DNA of 64,000 nt from Ignavibacteriota bacterium (GTDB lineage: Bacteria; Bacteroidota; Ignavibacteria; UBA10030; UBA6906). The notes below the pieces were generated by a model. That model was not told the DNA's origin, made no database searches, and was given only the letters and a program-made list of their open reading frames with translations. The position numbers were made by a program, and so were the translations under genes. The stretch is from contig JADJHP010000003.1 in the NCBI GenBank assembly GCA_016707525.1, positions 62,001 through 126,000 on the forward strand, read 5' to 3'. Each line of letters opens with the position of its first letter. The stretch's first letter is position 1. Shown piece after piece: positions 34,716 to 44,507 of the stretch.

Positions 34716-37469
34716 CTACCGCGAGAGGAGAAGCGTTCCGTACTTCTCAACGATACTCCGGACCTCCTCGAGGCGGATCGGCTTGCTCAGGAAATCATCC
34801 ATGCCGGATGCCATGCACGCCTCACGGTCGTTCGCCATGACATTGGCTGTCAGGGCGACGATCTGGGGTCTGTCATCCCCGGTGTAGCGCTCCCGGATGA
34901 TCCGGGTGGCGCGGAGGCCGTCCATGACGGGCATCTGGACGTCCATGAAGATCAGGTCATACTGTTGCCGTTCAAGAGCATCGATGGCTTCCTGGCCGTC
35001 GGCGGCCACATCCGCACGATACCCCATCTTGCGCAGGATCGCGAGGGCCAGGGCCTGATTCACGGGATTGTCCTCCGCGACCAGGATCCGCAGCGGCAGC
35101 CGCAGCGCCAGCGTTTTGTCCAGGACCGTGCTGCCCACCGCACGTATCTGCTGGGGGGGGCCGCCGGGTGCCAGACGGATGGCCTTCAGGATCTGCGCAG
35201 GCTTCACCGGCTTGAGGGTTTGACCGGCGAAGAGTCCGACAACGTCCTCGCGCACCATGCCCGCTCCCGTAGCCATGAGGACCATGGGCAACGAAGCTCC
35301 GGTCGCGAGGGTGCGGACATGGCGTGCAAACTCGATCCCGGACATCTGAGGCATGACCGCATCAACCAGGAGAACGTCCACATGCCCCCCGGCGGCCAGC
35401 GTAGCCAGAGCCCGGGCAGGATCCGTGAATGCACGGACGCGCATCCCTTCCGATTCGCACACCCGTTGCAGCAACGCTGTCACGGTCGTATTGTCATCCA
35501 CGATCATGATATCGGTCGGACCAGCAGGCCTCTTCCCGTCAGCCTTCTCTTTCGGCGCCACCGCGGCGACCGGAACGCACAGAGCGAAGAAGAATGTCGC
35601 ACCCAGCCCCTCCGTGCTTTCTACCCAGATGCGCCCCTCCATCAGTTCCACCAGGCGCTTGGATATCGCCAGGCCGAGCCCCGTGCCACCATATTTACGA
35701 TTCACGGAACGGTCGGCCTGCGAAAACGGCTGGAACAACCGGTGCCTCGCGGACTCGGCGATGCCAATGCCTGTATCCTTCACGCTGACGAGGAGTTCAA
35801 CCCGATCACCATCGGTCAACCGGCCCACGGCATTGACCGCAACCTCCCCCTGTTGCGTGAACTTGACGGCATTGCCGACGAGATTCGCGAGTACCTGACG
35901 GACACGGGAGGCATCGCCCATCAGGACCTCGGGAACCGTTGGGTCCACGGACCCGATCAATTCGATGTTCTTTTCTGCGGCTTTCCCTGCGAAGAGATCG
36001 AGCACCTCTTCGATGCAGGAGTGAAGAGAGAAGGGCTCCCGCTCAAGGTCGATCCGTCCCGATTCCACTTTCGAGAAATCCAGGATCTCATTCAGGATCC
36101 CCAGGAGCGATTCCCCGCTGTTCCGGATGGTCTCGGCATATTCGCGCTGCTCTTCGGTGAGCCCGGTCTCAAGGAGCAGACTGGTCATGCCGATGACGCC
36201 ATTCATCGGCGTGCGGATCTCATGGCTCATGGCAGCGAGAAAACTCGCCTTCGCTCTCCCTGCTTCCTCCGCCTCGTCTTTCGCAAGGCGCAGCTGTTCC
36301 GCATAGAGCCGGAGTTCCTCTTCGGACTGCTTTCGCTCCGTGATGTCCTGCATCGTCGAGCGAATACCGATCACGTTCCCTGCACTGTCCAGCTGTACAC
36401 GGTCCTCGACAAGGACCGGCACTTCCGAACCATTGCTCCTGCGGAACACCCGCTCATACGGCTCCTTGGGAGCGGCCTCACCGTTCATCTTGCGGGCGAC
36501 CGCCTTGCGGGAGGTCTCCGGGTCGGCAAGAAAATCCCACACCGGACGGCCGAGCATCTCTTCTTCGGAATATCCGAGCATGGCCTGCTCGGTCCGGTTC
36601 ACACGCGTGAAGATACCGTTCCTGTCGATCTCATGGTACCCCACCGGTGCATCGTCGTACAGGTCGCGGAACCTCTGTTCGCTTGCCCGCACGGCTTCCT
36701 CCGCCTCCCGGTCTTCGGTGATGTCCCGGAAGATACCGAAGGCCCCGGCAAGGACGCCGCGCCCGTCGAATTGAGGTGTTGCGGTAACGAGGAGTGTCCG
36801 GTGCTTGCTGTCCGGACGGCGGATCATGATGTTGTACGTGCTGCGGATGCCGGTCCCGCGGATGCGGGTCTGTTCCCGGATGGACGCGAACACCTCCGGC
36901 GTGGTGAACTCACCGATGCACCGCCCCTTCAACGTCCCCTCTTCTACACCGAAGATCGTCTCCGCTGCCGGATTCACGAACGTGAACCGCTCGTCGAGAT
37001 CGACGAAGACGATCCCCTCCCCGGTATTCTCGATCAGCGTGCGGTACAGCTCTTCGCTGGCCCGGAGTTTCTGTTCCGCGTGATGGCGGTACAGTGCCAT
37101 CTCCACCGTCGTAGCAAGCTCGCGTTCATCGAACGGCTTCAGGACGTAGCCGAACGGACCGATCTGCTTCGCCCGATGGAGGGTCTCCTTATCCGAATAC
37201 GACGTCACAAAGATGACCGGCACATCGACCTCGGCCCGGATCTTCTCCGCGGCGGTGATGCCGTCGTACTCACCGTCCATCCCGATATCCATCAGCAACA
37301 GGTCGGGCCGATGCTCTATCGCTGCATGATAGGCATCCACCCCGCTGCCGACCACAGCAACGACTGAGCAGCCAAGCGCGAGCATGCGCTTCCGCAGATC
37401 GGCAGCGACGATGCGTTCGTCGTCGGCAATGATGACCCGGGCATTCTCGGGTGTCATGAGACCATTCAT
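34716..37469 (-). CDS. Hybrid sensor histidine kinase (REC-PAS-PAS-HK-REC-REC)
   Basis: The 917-residue soluble protein has an N-terminal receiver (D61), two PAS domains at about 135-255 and 265-385, a HisKA domain with H416 in MSHEIRTPMNGV, HATPase_c to about 650, and two C-terminal receivers (phospho-Asp about 703 and 843; second one has IFMDVQMPVMDG). The N-terminal receiver places it inside a relay downstream of another kinase. GGAG lies before the ATG at 37469; MTPENA at 37457 is an alternative start. No membrane segment is present. Confidence 0.92.
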   Translation of the reverse strand: MNGLMTPENARVIIADDERIVAADLRKRMLALGCSVVAVVGSGVDAYHAAIEHRPDLLLMDIGMDGEYDGITAAEKIRAEVDVPVIFVTSYSDKETLHRAKQIGPFGYVLKPFDERELATTVEMALYRHHAEQKLRASEELYRTLIENTGEGIVFVDLDERFTFVNPAAETIFGVEEGTLKGRCIGEFTTPEVFASIREQTRIRGTGIRSTYNIMIRRPDSKHRTLLVTATPQFDGRGVLAGAFGIFRDITEDREAEEAVRASEQRFRDLYDDAPVGYHEIDRNGIFTRVNRTEQAMLGYSEEEMLGRPVWDFLADPETSRKAVARKMNGEAAPKEPYERVFRRSNGSEVPVLVEDRVQLDSAGNVIGIRSTMQDITERKQSEEELRLYAEQLRLAKDEAEEAGRAKASFLAAMSHEIRTPMNGVIGMTSLLLETGLTEEQREYAETIRNSGESLLGILNEILDFSKVESGRIDLEREPFSLHSCIEEVLDLFAGKAAEKNIELIGSVDPTVPEVLMGDASRVRQVLANLVGNAVKFTQQGEVAVNAVGRLTDGDRVELLVSVKDTGIGIAESARHRLFQPFSQADRSVNRKYGGTGLGLAISKRLVELMEGRIWVESTEGLGATFFFALCVPVAAVAPKEKADGKRPAGPTDIMIVDDNTTVTALLQRVCESEGMRVRAFTDPARALATLAAGGHVDVLLVDAVMPQMSGIEFARHVRTLATGASLPMVLMATGAGMVREDVVGLFAGQTLKPVKPAQILKAIRLAPGGPPQQIRAVGSTVLDKTLALRLPLRILVAEDNPVNQALALAILRKMGYRADVAADGQEAIDALERQQYDLIFMDVQMPVMDGLRATRIIRERYTGDDRPQIVALTANVMANDREACMASGMDDFLSKPIRLEEVRSIVEKYGTLLLSR

Positions 37470-37608
37470 ACGACTCCATAGTGCAAGAGCTGTACCAACG
37501 AGGGAATGCCCGGAGGAACGTCAATCGGGGGGAGAAAGAGGCGAAATCAGGCCAATTTCGAGAACCAGTGGTCAACCACGGCCAGCTGCTCTCTATTAAA
37601 CAGGCATG

Positions 37609-38466
37609 CTATTGAAGTTTCTTCAGCAGGTCGAGGCGGAGAGATTCGTTCTTACCGTATCCGAGGATGCCATACACGTCGGAACCCCGGACCACGATGT
37701 CCAGCGGACCGTGGTGGGGATCGATCAGGTGCGTCGTTGCAGGTCCGGCCGGAGAACCCTTGCCCCCCGCCGTCCTGACGAACGATGCACGAATACGCTC
37801 CGCGGCGTCGGGAGACGCGGTGCGGATGAGGAAGGCCTGTGCACCCTCCCCGCTTCCGTAGCGGGCCAGGTACACACGGGAGAGAAATCCGTACCCGAGA
37901 AAATCGCTCGCAATATACTGCTCCGACCGGGGTATGCGTCCGCCCGAAGGCAGCGCAGCGAATTCCGGAGGGAGCCCGCGCGGCGACCCCAACACAACAT
38001 CAAAGGACCGCGCGAGCAGCAGGAGATCATCGCGTCCGACAGCAGGAGGCGACGACAACTTGAGATACCAGCGGCCGAAAACAACGATCATCATCCCGGC
38101 ATCCGCGCATCCTTCGTTGCCCACCTCGACGGCAGCGTTGTCAGGCGAACGTTCTTGCGAGTACATGCCATACGCATCAGATACTCCGGCATGGCGATAC
38201 AGCTCCGCACGCACCTCCTCACCTGACGGCGTGCGGTAGGTCGCACATTGCAGGCGCTCAAAACCATAGATCACAAAAAGATCCGCGGCACCGTCGATGT
38301 ACTCCCAGAGATCGTCCGGGCCGTAGACAGCCGTGTCGGCCTGCACAGTCCACCCCCCGGGGACAGGGAAGACGAACGCGTCACGGTCGTCCTCGCTCCT
38401 TGCAGGGATCGCACCCGAGAGAGCGATGAGGGCGGGGAGGACGAGCGCACGGACCGCCCGCGTCAT
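37609..38466 (-). CDS. Secreted DUF6599-like protein
   Basis: The 285-residue product has a signal peptide ending about ARSE. Its first part, GWTVQADTAVYGPDDLWEYIDGAADLFVIYGFE, shows the YIDGGAEL-like pattern of DUF6599; the rest alternates strands and short helices. No catalytic motif is recognisable. It overlaps the upstream aldo/keto reductase gene by four bases, so the two exported proteins probably work together. Confidence 0.65.
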   Translation of the reverse strand: MTRAVRALVLPALIALSGAIPARSEDDRDAFVFPVPGGWTVQADTAVYGPDDLWEYIDGAADLFVIYGFERLQCATYRTPSGEEVRAELYRHAGVSDAYGMYSQERSPDNAAVEVGNEGCADAGMMIVVFGRWYLKLSSPPAVGRDDLLLLARSFDVVLGSPRGLPPEFAALPSGGRIPRSEQYIASDFLGYGFLSRVYLARYGSGEGAQAFLIRTASPDAAERIRASFVRTAGGKGSPAGPATTHLIDPHHGPLDIVVRGSDVYGILGYGKNESLRLDLLKKLQ

Positions 38467-39650
38467 GACAGGAACTCTTCCGGGATCTGGCCGACACGCC
38501 TCACGTCAGCGATCCGGTCGCGGACCGGGAATCCCTTCACGCAGGAAGCGGAGCAGGTCTCACAATCGTGACACGGGTCGTTGCCACCGTCATGCTGCTT
38601 CACCACCGCATGGGCCATGGCAAGGTCGCGATAGCCATAGGCGTACATGAAGGCACGCATATATTCCGGGATCGACAGGCTGCGCGGACAGCCGGCCACA
38701 CAGTGCTCACACCCCTGGCAGTACAATCCACCTTCCAGCCGCCCTGCCACGAGCGAGTCCTGTTCCTCTTCGGTCATCGTCAGATCCTGATTCACACTGG
38801 CGTTCTCGTCCAGTTGATCGAAGGAGGTGATACCGGGGATCGTGGTCGCGACATTCGGATCCTGCAGCACGAATTTCAGCGCGGCCTTGCAGTTGATGGG
38901 CTTCGTCTTCTCTTTGTCGAGGAACCCCCCGGCCATCGTCTTCATCCCGACGATGCCCACGCCCGCCTGCGCAGCACGTGCGATCGCAGCCTTCACGGAG
39001 GGATAGTGGTCCTGTTTGAAATTCACGGCGGTCAGGACGACGTCGTACACGCCGCAGTCGACGGCGGCATCGATCACATCGGGTTCGTTCTTGTGCGTGG
39101 AAACCCCGAGGAAACGCGTGTAGCCCTTATCCTTCGCCTGCTGCAAGGCATCCAGCATGGCCGGCGCACAGGTGTCGTCCTTCGACGAGGTCGAATGCAG
39201 ATACAGAATGTCCACATGATCCAACTTGAGCCGTTGCAGGCTCACCTCGACGAGGCTGAGCCACTTCCGTACCGCAGCCGTGGAGTCGCCAGTTTCAGAC
39301 GGGACCTTCGTCGAGATCACGTACGAGTCGCGGGGCACATTGGCAAGGAACTTGCCCAGCATCACTTCGTTCATTCCCCGCTGGTACCCATGGGCCGTGT
39401 CCAGGTGCAGGAACCCCTTGTCGAGCGCGGCACGGACGAGACCGGGATTGTCCGAACGCATGACACCCATGCTCACGACGGGAAGCATCAGCCCCGTCCG
39501 CCCGAGCTTCCGTGTATGCTTCACGGCCACGATGGGCGCCGGTGCGGATGATCCCCCGTTCTCCTGCGCATGCAGCGACCCGGTCAGGACCGCGCCGGAA
39601 GCAGCAACGAGTGAGGTCTTGAGAAAGCCGCGGCGGTCGAACTGTTCCAT
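38463..39650 (-). CDS. Tat-exported aldo/keto reductase with C-terminal 4Fe-4S domain
   Basis: The 395-residue product begins with a twin-arginine leader (DRRGFLKTSLVAASGAVLTG). The middle is an AKR barrel with LGRTGLMLPVVSMG, FLHLDTAHGYQ, VDILYLHSTSS and GMKTMAGG. The C-terminus has two cysteine clusters, CQGCEHCVAGCP and CHDCETCSASC, of the ferredoxin kind. Export with a pre-loaded Fe-S cluster fits the Tat signal. Substrate and electron partner are unknown. Its stop overlaps the DUF6599-like gene by four bases. Confidence 0.9.
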   Translation of the reverse strand: MEQFDRRGFLKTSLVAASGAVLTGSLHAQENGGSSAPAPIVAVKHTRKLGRTGLMLPVVSMGVMRSDNPGLVRAALDKGFLHLDTAHGYQRGMNEVMLGKFLANVPRDSYVISTKVPSETGDSTAAVRKWLSLVEVSLQRLKLDHVDILYLHSTSSKDDTCAPAMLDALQQAKDKGYTRFLGVSTHKNEPDVIDAAVDCGVYDVVLTAVNFKQDHYPSVKAAIARAAQAGVGIVGMKTMAGGFLDKEKTKPINCKAALKFVLQDPNVATTIPGITSFDQLDENASVNQDLTMTEEEQDSLVAGRLEGGLYCQGCEHCVAGCPRSLSIPEYMRAFMYAYGYRDLAMAHAVVKQHDGGNDPCHDCETCSASCVKGFPVRDRIADVRRVGQIPEEFLS

Positions 39651-39676
39651 GGAGCCTCTCGAAGTGATGGGCGTGC

Positions 39677-41365
39677 CTAGTGATGATCCCTGCGGAGCGC
39701 AGTCGGGATATAGAGATGGCGCTTGATCTTCTGTGTCGGTGTTTTCTGGAACGGTTCCGCCTGCTCGATGATCCGGTGGATGCGCGCATACAACGGCACC
39801 CTGTCGTTGATCTCCTTCTGCAGGTCGGCAAGGAGTGCGTTCGCCTTCTGACGGATATCGGATTCACTGAGCGATTGCAGTGCCTTCTGCAGGCGCTCGT
39901 AGTCGAGATGCACCAACGCCACGAGTCGCTTCTGGTGCTCATACACCACCGATTCGCGGACGTGCTCGAACTCGTTGATAACGGCTTCGATCTCTTCGGG
40001 ATAGATGTTCTTCCCGCTCGGGCCCAGGATCATGTTCTTGGAACGGCCCTTGATGAAAATGAAACCATCCGCATCGATCACGCCAAGGTCGCCCGTGCTC
40101 AACCACCCGTCGTCGCTCAGGACCTGCCGGGTCTTCTCTTCATCTCGGTAGTATCCCTTCATCACCGTGGGGCCCTTCACCATGATCTCGCCCTCCCCCG
40201 TCCGGGGATTGGGATCCTGGATACGGATCGTCGTCCCACGCAGTGCGGGGCCGGTCGAGCGCAACCGCGTCCGTTCGGGACCGGTGCCCGCGATCAGGGG
40301 TGCGGTTTCCGTAAGGCCGTAACCGATCGCATACGGGAACTTCGCTTCGCGCAGGAACGACTCCACGTCGGGTGCCAGCGGCGCGCCATCGATGCAGAAC
40401 AACCGCAGCTCACCACCGAAGGTCCGCAGGAGTTTCTTGCCGGCGATCCGGTGGAGTGCCTTGCGCAGCACCGGCACCCCTATCGCCTTTCTCAAGAGCG
40501 CACTCTTCATCAGCTCCGGCTGGATCTTCGCCTTGTAGATCTTTTCGATGATCAGCGGTACGGACAACATGACCGTGGGCCGAACCCGTGTGAGCGCCGG
40601 GAGAAGGACCGGGGCGGTGGGCGGTTTGTCCATATAGTACACACTGGACCCCCTCACGATCGGCAGGATCATGCCAAGGGTGCTCTCATACGTATGGGGC
40701 AAGGGGAGGATCGACAGCATGCGATCGGTCTCGTCCAGCGACACGATCGTCATTGTTGCTTCAACATCCGACAGCAGGTTGCCATGCGTGAGCATCACGC
40801 CCTTGGAGTGGCCCGTCGTCCCCGACGTATACACGATCGACGCCAGGTCATCGGCAACCGGGAGGCGTTCGGGCACGGCGTACACCGTGGACGGTGCCGC
40901 GTGCACATCCAGGATCGGTGTTCCATCGTCAGGATCGGTCTCTCCGGCGATGACCTGCTGCCAATTCTCGAGGAGCACGATCGCCCCCGTTTCCGACGGG
41001 GCAAGCTCGCCGATCTTCGTGAGAAGGCGGCGCGACACGAACACCGCTTTGATCTCGGCGTGACGCAGGATCCGGGCGATGTCCGACGAATGGAAATCCG
41101 GGAGAATAGGCACCGCAACCGCACCGGACGCGGTGATGCCAAAGTACGCCGCCACCCAGTTCGGCATATTCTCGGACAGTAGTGCGACGCGGTCACCGAA
41201 GCCGATGCCCGCTCCCTTCAGGAATGCACCCACCTGCTGTGCACGCTGCCAGAGCACATCATAGGTCATAGAGTCGCCGTCGACCAAGGCGACCGACGGA
41301 CGGGAGCCGAAGCGTTGCGCGGACTGCTCGAGCGCACGACGCAGTGAACGGGGGAATGATGACAT
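39677..41365 (-). CDS. Long-chain acyl-CoA synthetase (AMP-binding)
   Basis: The 562-residue product is an ANL-superfamily adenylate-forming enzyme: IVYTSGTTGHSKGVMLTH, YGLTETAPLI, GWLSTGDLGVIDADGFIFIKGRSK, and a late PTQKIKRHLY motif with the usual catalytic lysine. It most resembles FadD-like ligases that activate fatty acids with ATP and CoA. The ATG at 41365 was chosen over an upstream in-frame TTG. It follows the trp operon terminator on the same strand and is probably transcribed separately. Confidence 0.88.
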   Translation of the reverse strand: MSSFPRSLRRALEQSAQRFGSRPSVALVDGDSMTYDVLWQRAQQVGAFLKGAGIGFGDRVALLSENMPNWVAAYFGITASGAVAVPILPDFHSSDIARILRHAEIKAVFVSRRLLTKIGELAPSETGAIVLLENWQQVIAGETDPDDGTPILDVHAAPSTVYAVPERLPVADDLASIVYTSGTTGHSKGVMLTHGNLLSDVEATMTIVSLDETDRMLSILPLPHTYESTLGMILPIVRGSSVYYMDKPPTAPVLLPALTRVRPTVMLSVPLIIEKIYKAKIQPELMKSALLRKAIGVPVLRKALHRIAGKKLLRTFGGELRLFCIDGAPLAPDVESFLREAKFPYAIGYGLTETAPLIAGTGPERTRLRSTGPALRGTTIRIQDPNPRTGEGEIMVKGPTVMKGYYRDEEKTRQVLSDDGWLSTGDLGVIDADGFIFIKGRSKNMILGPSGKNIYPEEIEAVINEFEHVRESVVYEHQKRLVALVHLDYERLQKALQSLSESDIRQKANALLADLQKEINDRVPLYARIHRIIEQAEPFQKTPTQKIKRHLYIPTALRRDHH

Positions 41366-41407
41366 GGGTCCTGCCTGCAACGTCTGAGAGGGGAGATTTG
41401 GAAGTAC

Positions 41408-41453
41408 GCCGTAAAATACACAATCCCCCGGATACTCACAAGCACCGGGGGAT
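41408..41453 (-). terminator. Terminator of the trp operon
   Basis: A 9-bp stem (ATCCCCCGG with CCGGGGGAT) and a 13-base loop lie about 35 bases after the trpA stop. The following minus-strand bases TGTGTATTTT are T-rich but interrupted. Confidence 0.6.
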
Positions 41454-41488
41454 CGGGTGGAACGAGAGAACTGCCTGAGGGGCGGAAT

Positions 41489-42277
41489 TCAGATCGTATC
41501 GAGCGCCCGGCGGAACGCCGCGGTCCACACACGGGTGCCACCCGGCGAAGGATCGCTCTCCAGCTGCCGGAGAAGTGCCGAACCCACGATCACGCCGTCG
41601 GTGTCGCGGGCAAAGGTCACCGCATCCTCAGGCCGCGAGATCCCGAATCCCACGAGCATCGGGTTGCGCGTGACATGCGCACGCACCGCACGGACGTTGT
41701 CGAGCGCCGAACCGGCCACGGCCCCGCCGGTCACGCCGGTGGTGGACACGCAGTACACGAATCCCGACGACGCAGCATCGATCGCACGCACGCGCGCCGG
41801 AGGCGTCGTGGGCGTCGCGAGCAAGATCCCGGCCAATCCCGCGGATGTCACCGCCGGCGCATACGAGCTCCACTCCTCCAGGGGCAGCTCGGGAAGGATC
41901 AGGCCGTCAACCCCGGCAGCAGCCGCATCGACGAAGAATCTGTCCACTCCATAGCGCATGATCGGATTGAGATATCCCATGAGCACCAGTGGGACACCGG
42001 ACCGCTGCCTGATCCGTGCAACGAGTTGCAGGATCCACGGCAGGGTCACGCCGTTCGCGATCGCCGTGCCGGACGCCTTCTGGATGACCGGACCATCGGC
42101 GAGGGGGTCCGAGAACGGAACCCCGATCTCCACGATGTCCGCCCCGCCATCCTCAAGTGCGCACACGAGGTCTGCCGTTGCATCCAGTGTCGGATACCCG
42201 GCGGTGAGGAACATGGCAAGCGACCGCCTGCCCTTCGTTGCATTGCCGCTCAACCGTTCTTGGAGTTTCATCGTCAT
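41489..42277 (-). CDS. trpA: Tryptophan synthase alpha chain
   Basis: TrpA cleaves indole-glycerol phosphate to indole, which is channelled to TrpB. The 262-residue product has ADIVEIGVPFSDPLADGPVIQ (the catalytic Glu and Asp region), LMGYLNPIMRYG, GLILPELPLEEW and VGFGISRPEDA. Its start overlaps the trpB stop in an ATGA quartet, allowing coupled synthesis of the complex. Last gene of the operon. Confidence 0.96.
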   Translation of the reverse strand: MTMKLQERLSGNATKGRRSLAMFLTAGYPTLDATADLVCALEDGGADIVEIGVPFSDPLADGPVIQKASGTAIANGVTLPWILQLVARIRQRSGVPLVLMGYLNPIMRYGVDRFFVDAAAAGVDGLILPELPLEEWSSYAPAVTSAGLAGILLATPTTPPARVRAIDAASSGFVYCVSTTGVTGGAVAGSALDNVRAVRAHVTRNPMLVGFGISRPEDAVTFARDTDGVIVGSALLRQLESDPSPGGTRVWTAAFRRALDTI

Positions 42278-43476
42278 AGGTTCGCGTATGTTGTCATATC
42301 CTTGTCACCCCGCCCCGACACGTTCACCAGGATGAGGGGTGAGCCGGTGGTGCGCGGCGCGAGCTTTTCCAGCCATGCAAGAGCATGCGCAGACTCGAGC
42401 GCGGGGATGATCCCTTCGAGGCGGGAAAGCAGTTTCGCCGCGGCAAGGGCTTCCTGATCTGTCACGGCAACATACTCCACCCGCCCGGCATCCTTCAGCG
42501 CGCTGTGCTCGGGGCCGACGCCGGGATAGTCCAATCCCGCGGAGATCGAGTGGGCAAGTTGCACCTGTCCGTCATGGTCCTGCAGCAGATAGCTGAGGGA
42601 ACCGTGCAGGACACCGGGAGCTCCCAGCGAGAGCGTCGCGGCATGCTGCCCGGACGTGAGGCCGTGCCCGGCAGCTTCGACGCCGATCATGCGTGCCCTC
42701 GTGCCCAGGAACGGCTCGAAGAGCCCGATGGCGTTGCTCCCTCCCCCGACGCACGCCAGCAGGATATCCGGATCGCGTCCTTCAGCGGCACGCACCTGCT
42801 GCATTGCCTCTTCACCGATCACGCTCTGGAAATCGCGAACGATGGCGGGGTACGGATGAGGGCCAACGACCGATCCGATGATATAGAATGTATCGCGGAC
42901 GTTGGTCACCCAATCCCGGATCGCTTCGCTCGTCGCATCCTTGAGCGTGCGCGTCCCGGAATGGACCGGCACCACGCGCGCACCGAGCATTTCCATCCTG
43001 CGCACATTCAACTGCTGACGCTCGATGTCCTCGTCGCCCATGTACACATCGCAGGCAAGTCCCATCCGCGCGGCCACCGTGGCCGTTGCCACCCCATGCT
43101 GCCCGGCACCCGTCTCGGCAATGATCCGCTTCTTCCCCGATCGTTTTGCCAGAAGGATCTGACCGATGGTGTTATTGATCTTGTGTGCCCCGGTATGGCA
43201 GAGATCCTCCCGCTTCAGGTAGATCTTCACCTTTCCGTAGTGTGCGGCAAGGCGGTCGGCGCGTGTGATCGGCGTGGGCCGCCCGGCAAAGGTCGTCAGG
43301 AGTTCGCGCAGCTCTGCCGTGAATGCCGGGTCCTTCCGCGCGTCCTGATACAACGCCTCGAGTTCGTCCAGCGCGGGAATGAGGGTCTCGGGCACATAGC
43401 GGCCACCGTACGCTCCGAAATAGCCCCGTGCATCGGGCATACCTCCGGGAGCAAGTGCAGCAGGAGCGTGTGTCAT
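42274..43476 (-). CDS. trpB: Tryptophan synthase beta chain
   Basis: TrpB joins indole and serine with pyridoxal phosphate. The 400-residue product has FGAYGGRYVPETLIPAL, the PLP lysine in KREDLCHTGAHKINN, AETGAGQHGVATA, GGGSNAIG for phosphate binding, and EGIIPALESAHALA. It is the TrpB1 type. The start overlaps the aroF stop (ATGA). Confidence 0.97.
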   Translation of the reverse strand: MTHAPAALAPGGMPDARGYFGAYGGRYVPETLIPALDELEALYQDARKDPAFTAELRELLTTFAGRPTPITRADRLAAHYGKVKIYLKREDLCHTGAHKINNTIGQILLAKRSGKKRIIAETGAGQHGVATATVAARMGLACDVYMGDEDIERQQLNVRRMEMLGARVVPVHSGTRTLKDATSEAIRDWVTNVRDTFYIIGSVVGPHPYPAIVRDFQSVIGEEAMQQVRAAEGRDPDILLACVGGGSNAIGLFEPFLGTRARMIGVEAAGHGLTSGQHAATLSLGAPGVLHGSLSYLLQDHDGQVQLAHSISAGLDYPGVGPEHSALKDAGRVEYVAVTDQEALAAAKLLSRLEGIIPALESAHALAWLEKLAPRTTGSPLILVNVSGRGDKDMTTYANL

Positions 43477-44504
43477 GTGGTGCTTCCTTCGTTCAGTGTT
43501 CTTCCAACCACCGGCGCGAGCCGGCGGATATCATCCATCAGCGCAGCAAAGCGGGATGGTTTCAAGGACTGTGCGCCATCCGAAAGTGCGGCAGCAGGAT
43601 CCGGATGGACCTCGATCATCAGCCCATCCGCCCCCGCCGCGATCGCGGCCATGCTCATCGCCGGAACAGCTTCCCAGATCCCGACACCGTGACTCGGATC
43701 CACGATCACAGGCAGGTGGGTGAGCCGCTTGAGGACGGGGATCGCATTCAGATCCAGCGTGTTCCGTGTCGCCGTTTCGAACGTCCGGATCCCCCGCTCG
43801 CACAGGATGATCTGCAGGTTGCCGCGGCTCGCGATGTACTCTGCCGCCATCAGCAGTTCCTCGATCGTCGCGGCGATGCCGCGTTTGAGCAGCACCGGTA
43901 TGCGGAGTTCGCCGACGGCCTCCAGGAGACTGAAATTGCTCATGTTCCGTGCGCCGATCTGCAGCACGTCCGCCACTTCCGCCACGGCGGGGAGGGTGCC
44001 CGTATCCTTCACTTCCGTCACGATCGCAAGCCCCGTCTTCTCGCGCGCCTCGCGGAGAAGGACCAATCCTTCTTCCTTCATGCCCTGAAAACTATACGGC
44101 GACGAACGTGGTTTGAATGCGCCGCCCCGCAAGAACTGTGCACCTGCCGACTTCACGTTTCGCGCAACGGTAACGATCTGCTCCCGGCTCTCCACCGAGC
44201 AGGGCCCGGCCATCACCGCAAGTTCGGGCCCTCCAATGCTCGCTGTCCCGACCTTGATCACGCTGCTCTCCGGCCTCGCCTCACGACCGACGAGCTTGTA
44301 CGGCTTGGAAACCGGTATCGCCCGTTCCACACCGGGCAGGATCGTGAACACATCCGCGGCGATCGCGCCGTGATTACCGGTGATGCCGATGGCCGTCCGC
44401 TCCGCCCCGGGTATCTCGTGGGCCCGGAATCCGAGATCGCCGATCTTCAGCATCACTTCCCGGACCTGGTCCGGCGTCGCATCCTGTCGCATCAGGACGA
44501 GCAT
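43473..44504 (-). CDS. aroF: 3-deoxy-7-phosphoheptulonate synthase (type I beta)
   Basis: DAHP synthase makes the first shikimate-pathway intermediate from phosphoenolpyruvate and erythrose 4-phosphate. The 343-residue product has an N-terminal ferredoxin-like regulatory domain (about 1-75), then the barrel with MAGPCSVESREQI, RGGAFKPRSSPYSFQG, IGARNMSNF and VDPSHGVG. This is the AroF form common in Gram-positives and Bacteroidota. Its place inside the trp operon ties carbon entry to tryptophan demand. It lies three bases after trpF. Confidence 0.94.
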   Translation of the reverse strand: MLVLMRQDATPDQVREVMLKIGDLGFRAHEIPGAERTAIGITGNHGAIAADVFTILPGVERAIPVSKPYKLVGREARPESSVIKVGTASIGGPELAVMAGPCSVESREQIVTVARNVKSAGAQFLRGGAFKPRSSPYSFQGMKEEGLVLLREAREKTGLAIVTEVKDTGTLPAVAEVADVLQIGARNMSNFSLLEAVGELRIPVLLKRGIAATIEELLMAAEYIASRGNLQIILCERGIRTFETATRNTLDLNAIPVLKRLTHLPVIVDPSHGVGIWEAVPAMSMAAIAAGADGLMIEVHPDPAAALSDGAQSLKPSRFAALMDDIRRLAPVVGRTLNEGSTT

Positions 44505-44507
44505 CTG

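Noticed and set aside
34542..37367. A 941-codon open frame on the plus strand
   Set aside because: It is fully antisense to the hybrid kinase gene, has no recognisable domain and reflects the strong GC codon bias of the real gene.
37470..37608. Intergenic stretch before the REC-PAS kinase
   Set aside because: It contains a TTGACG and short inverted words (GTGGTCAACCAC), but no -10 at proper spacing and no convincing RNA fold.
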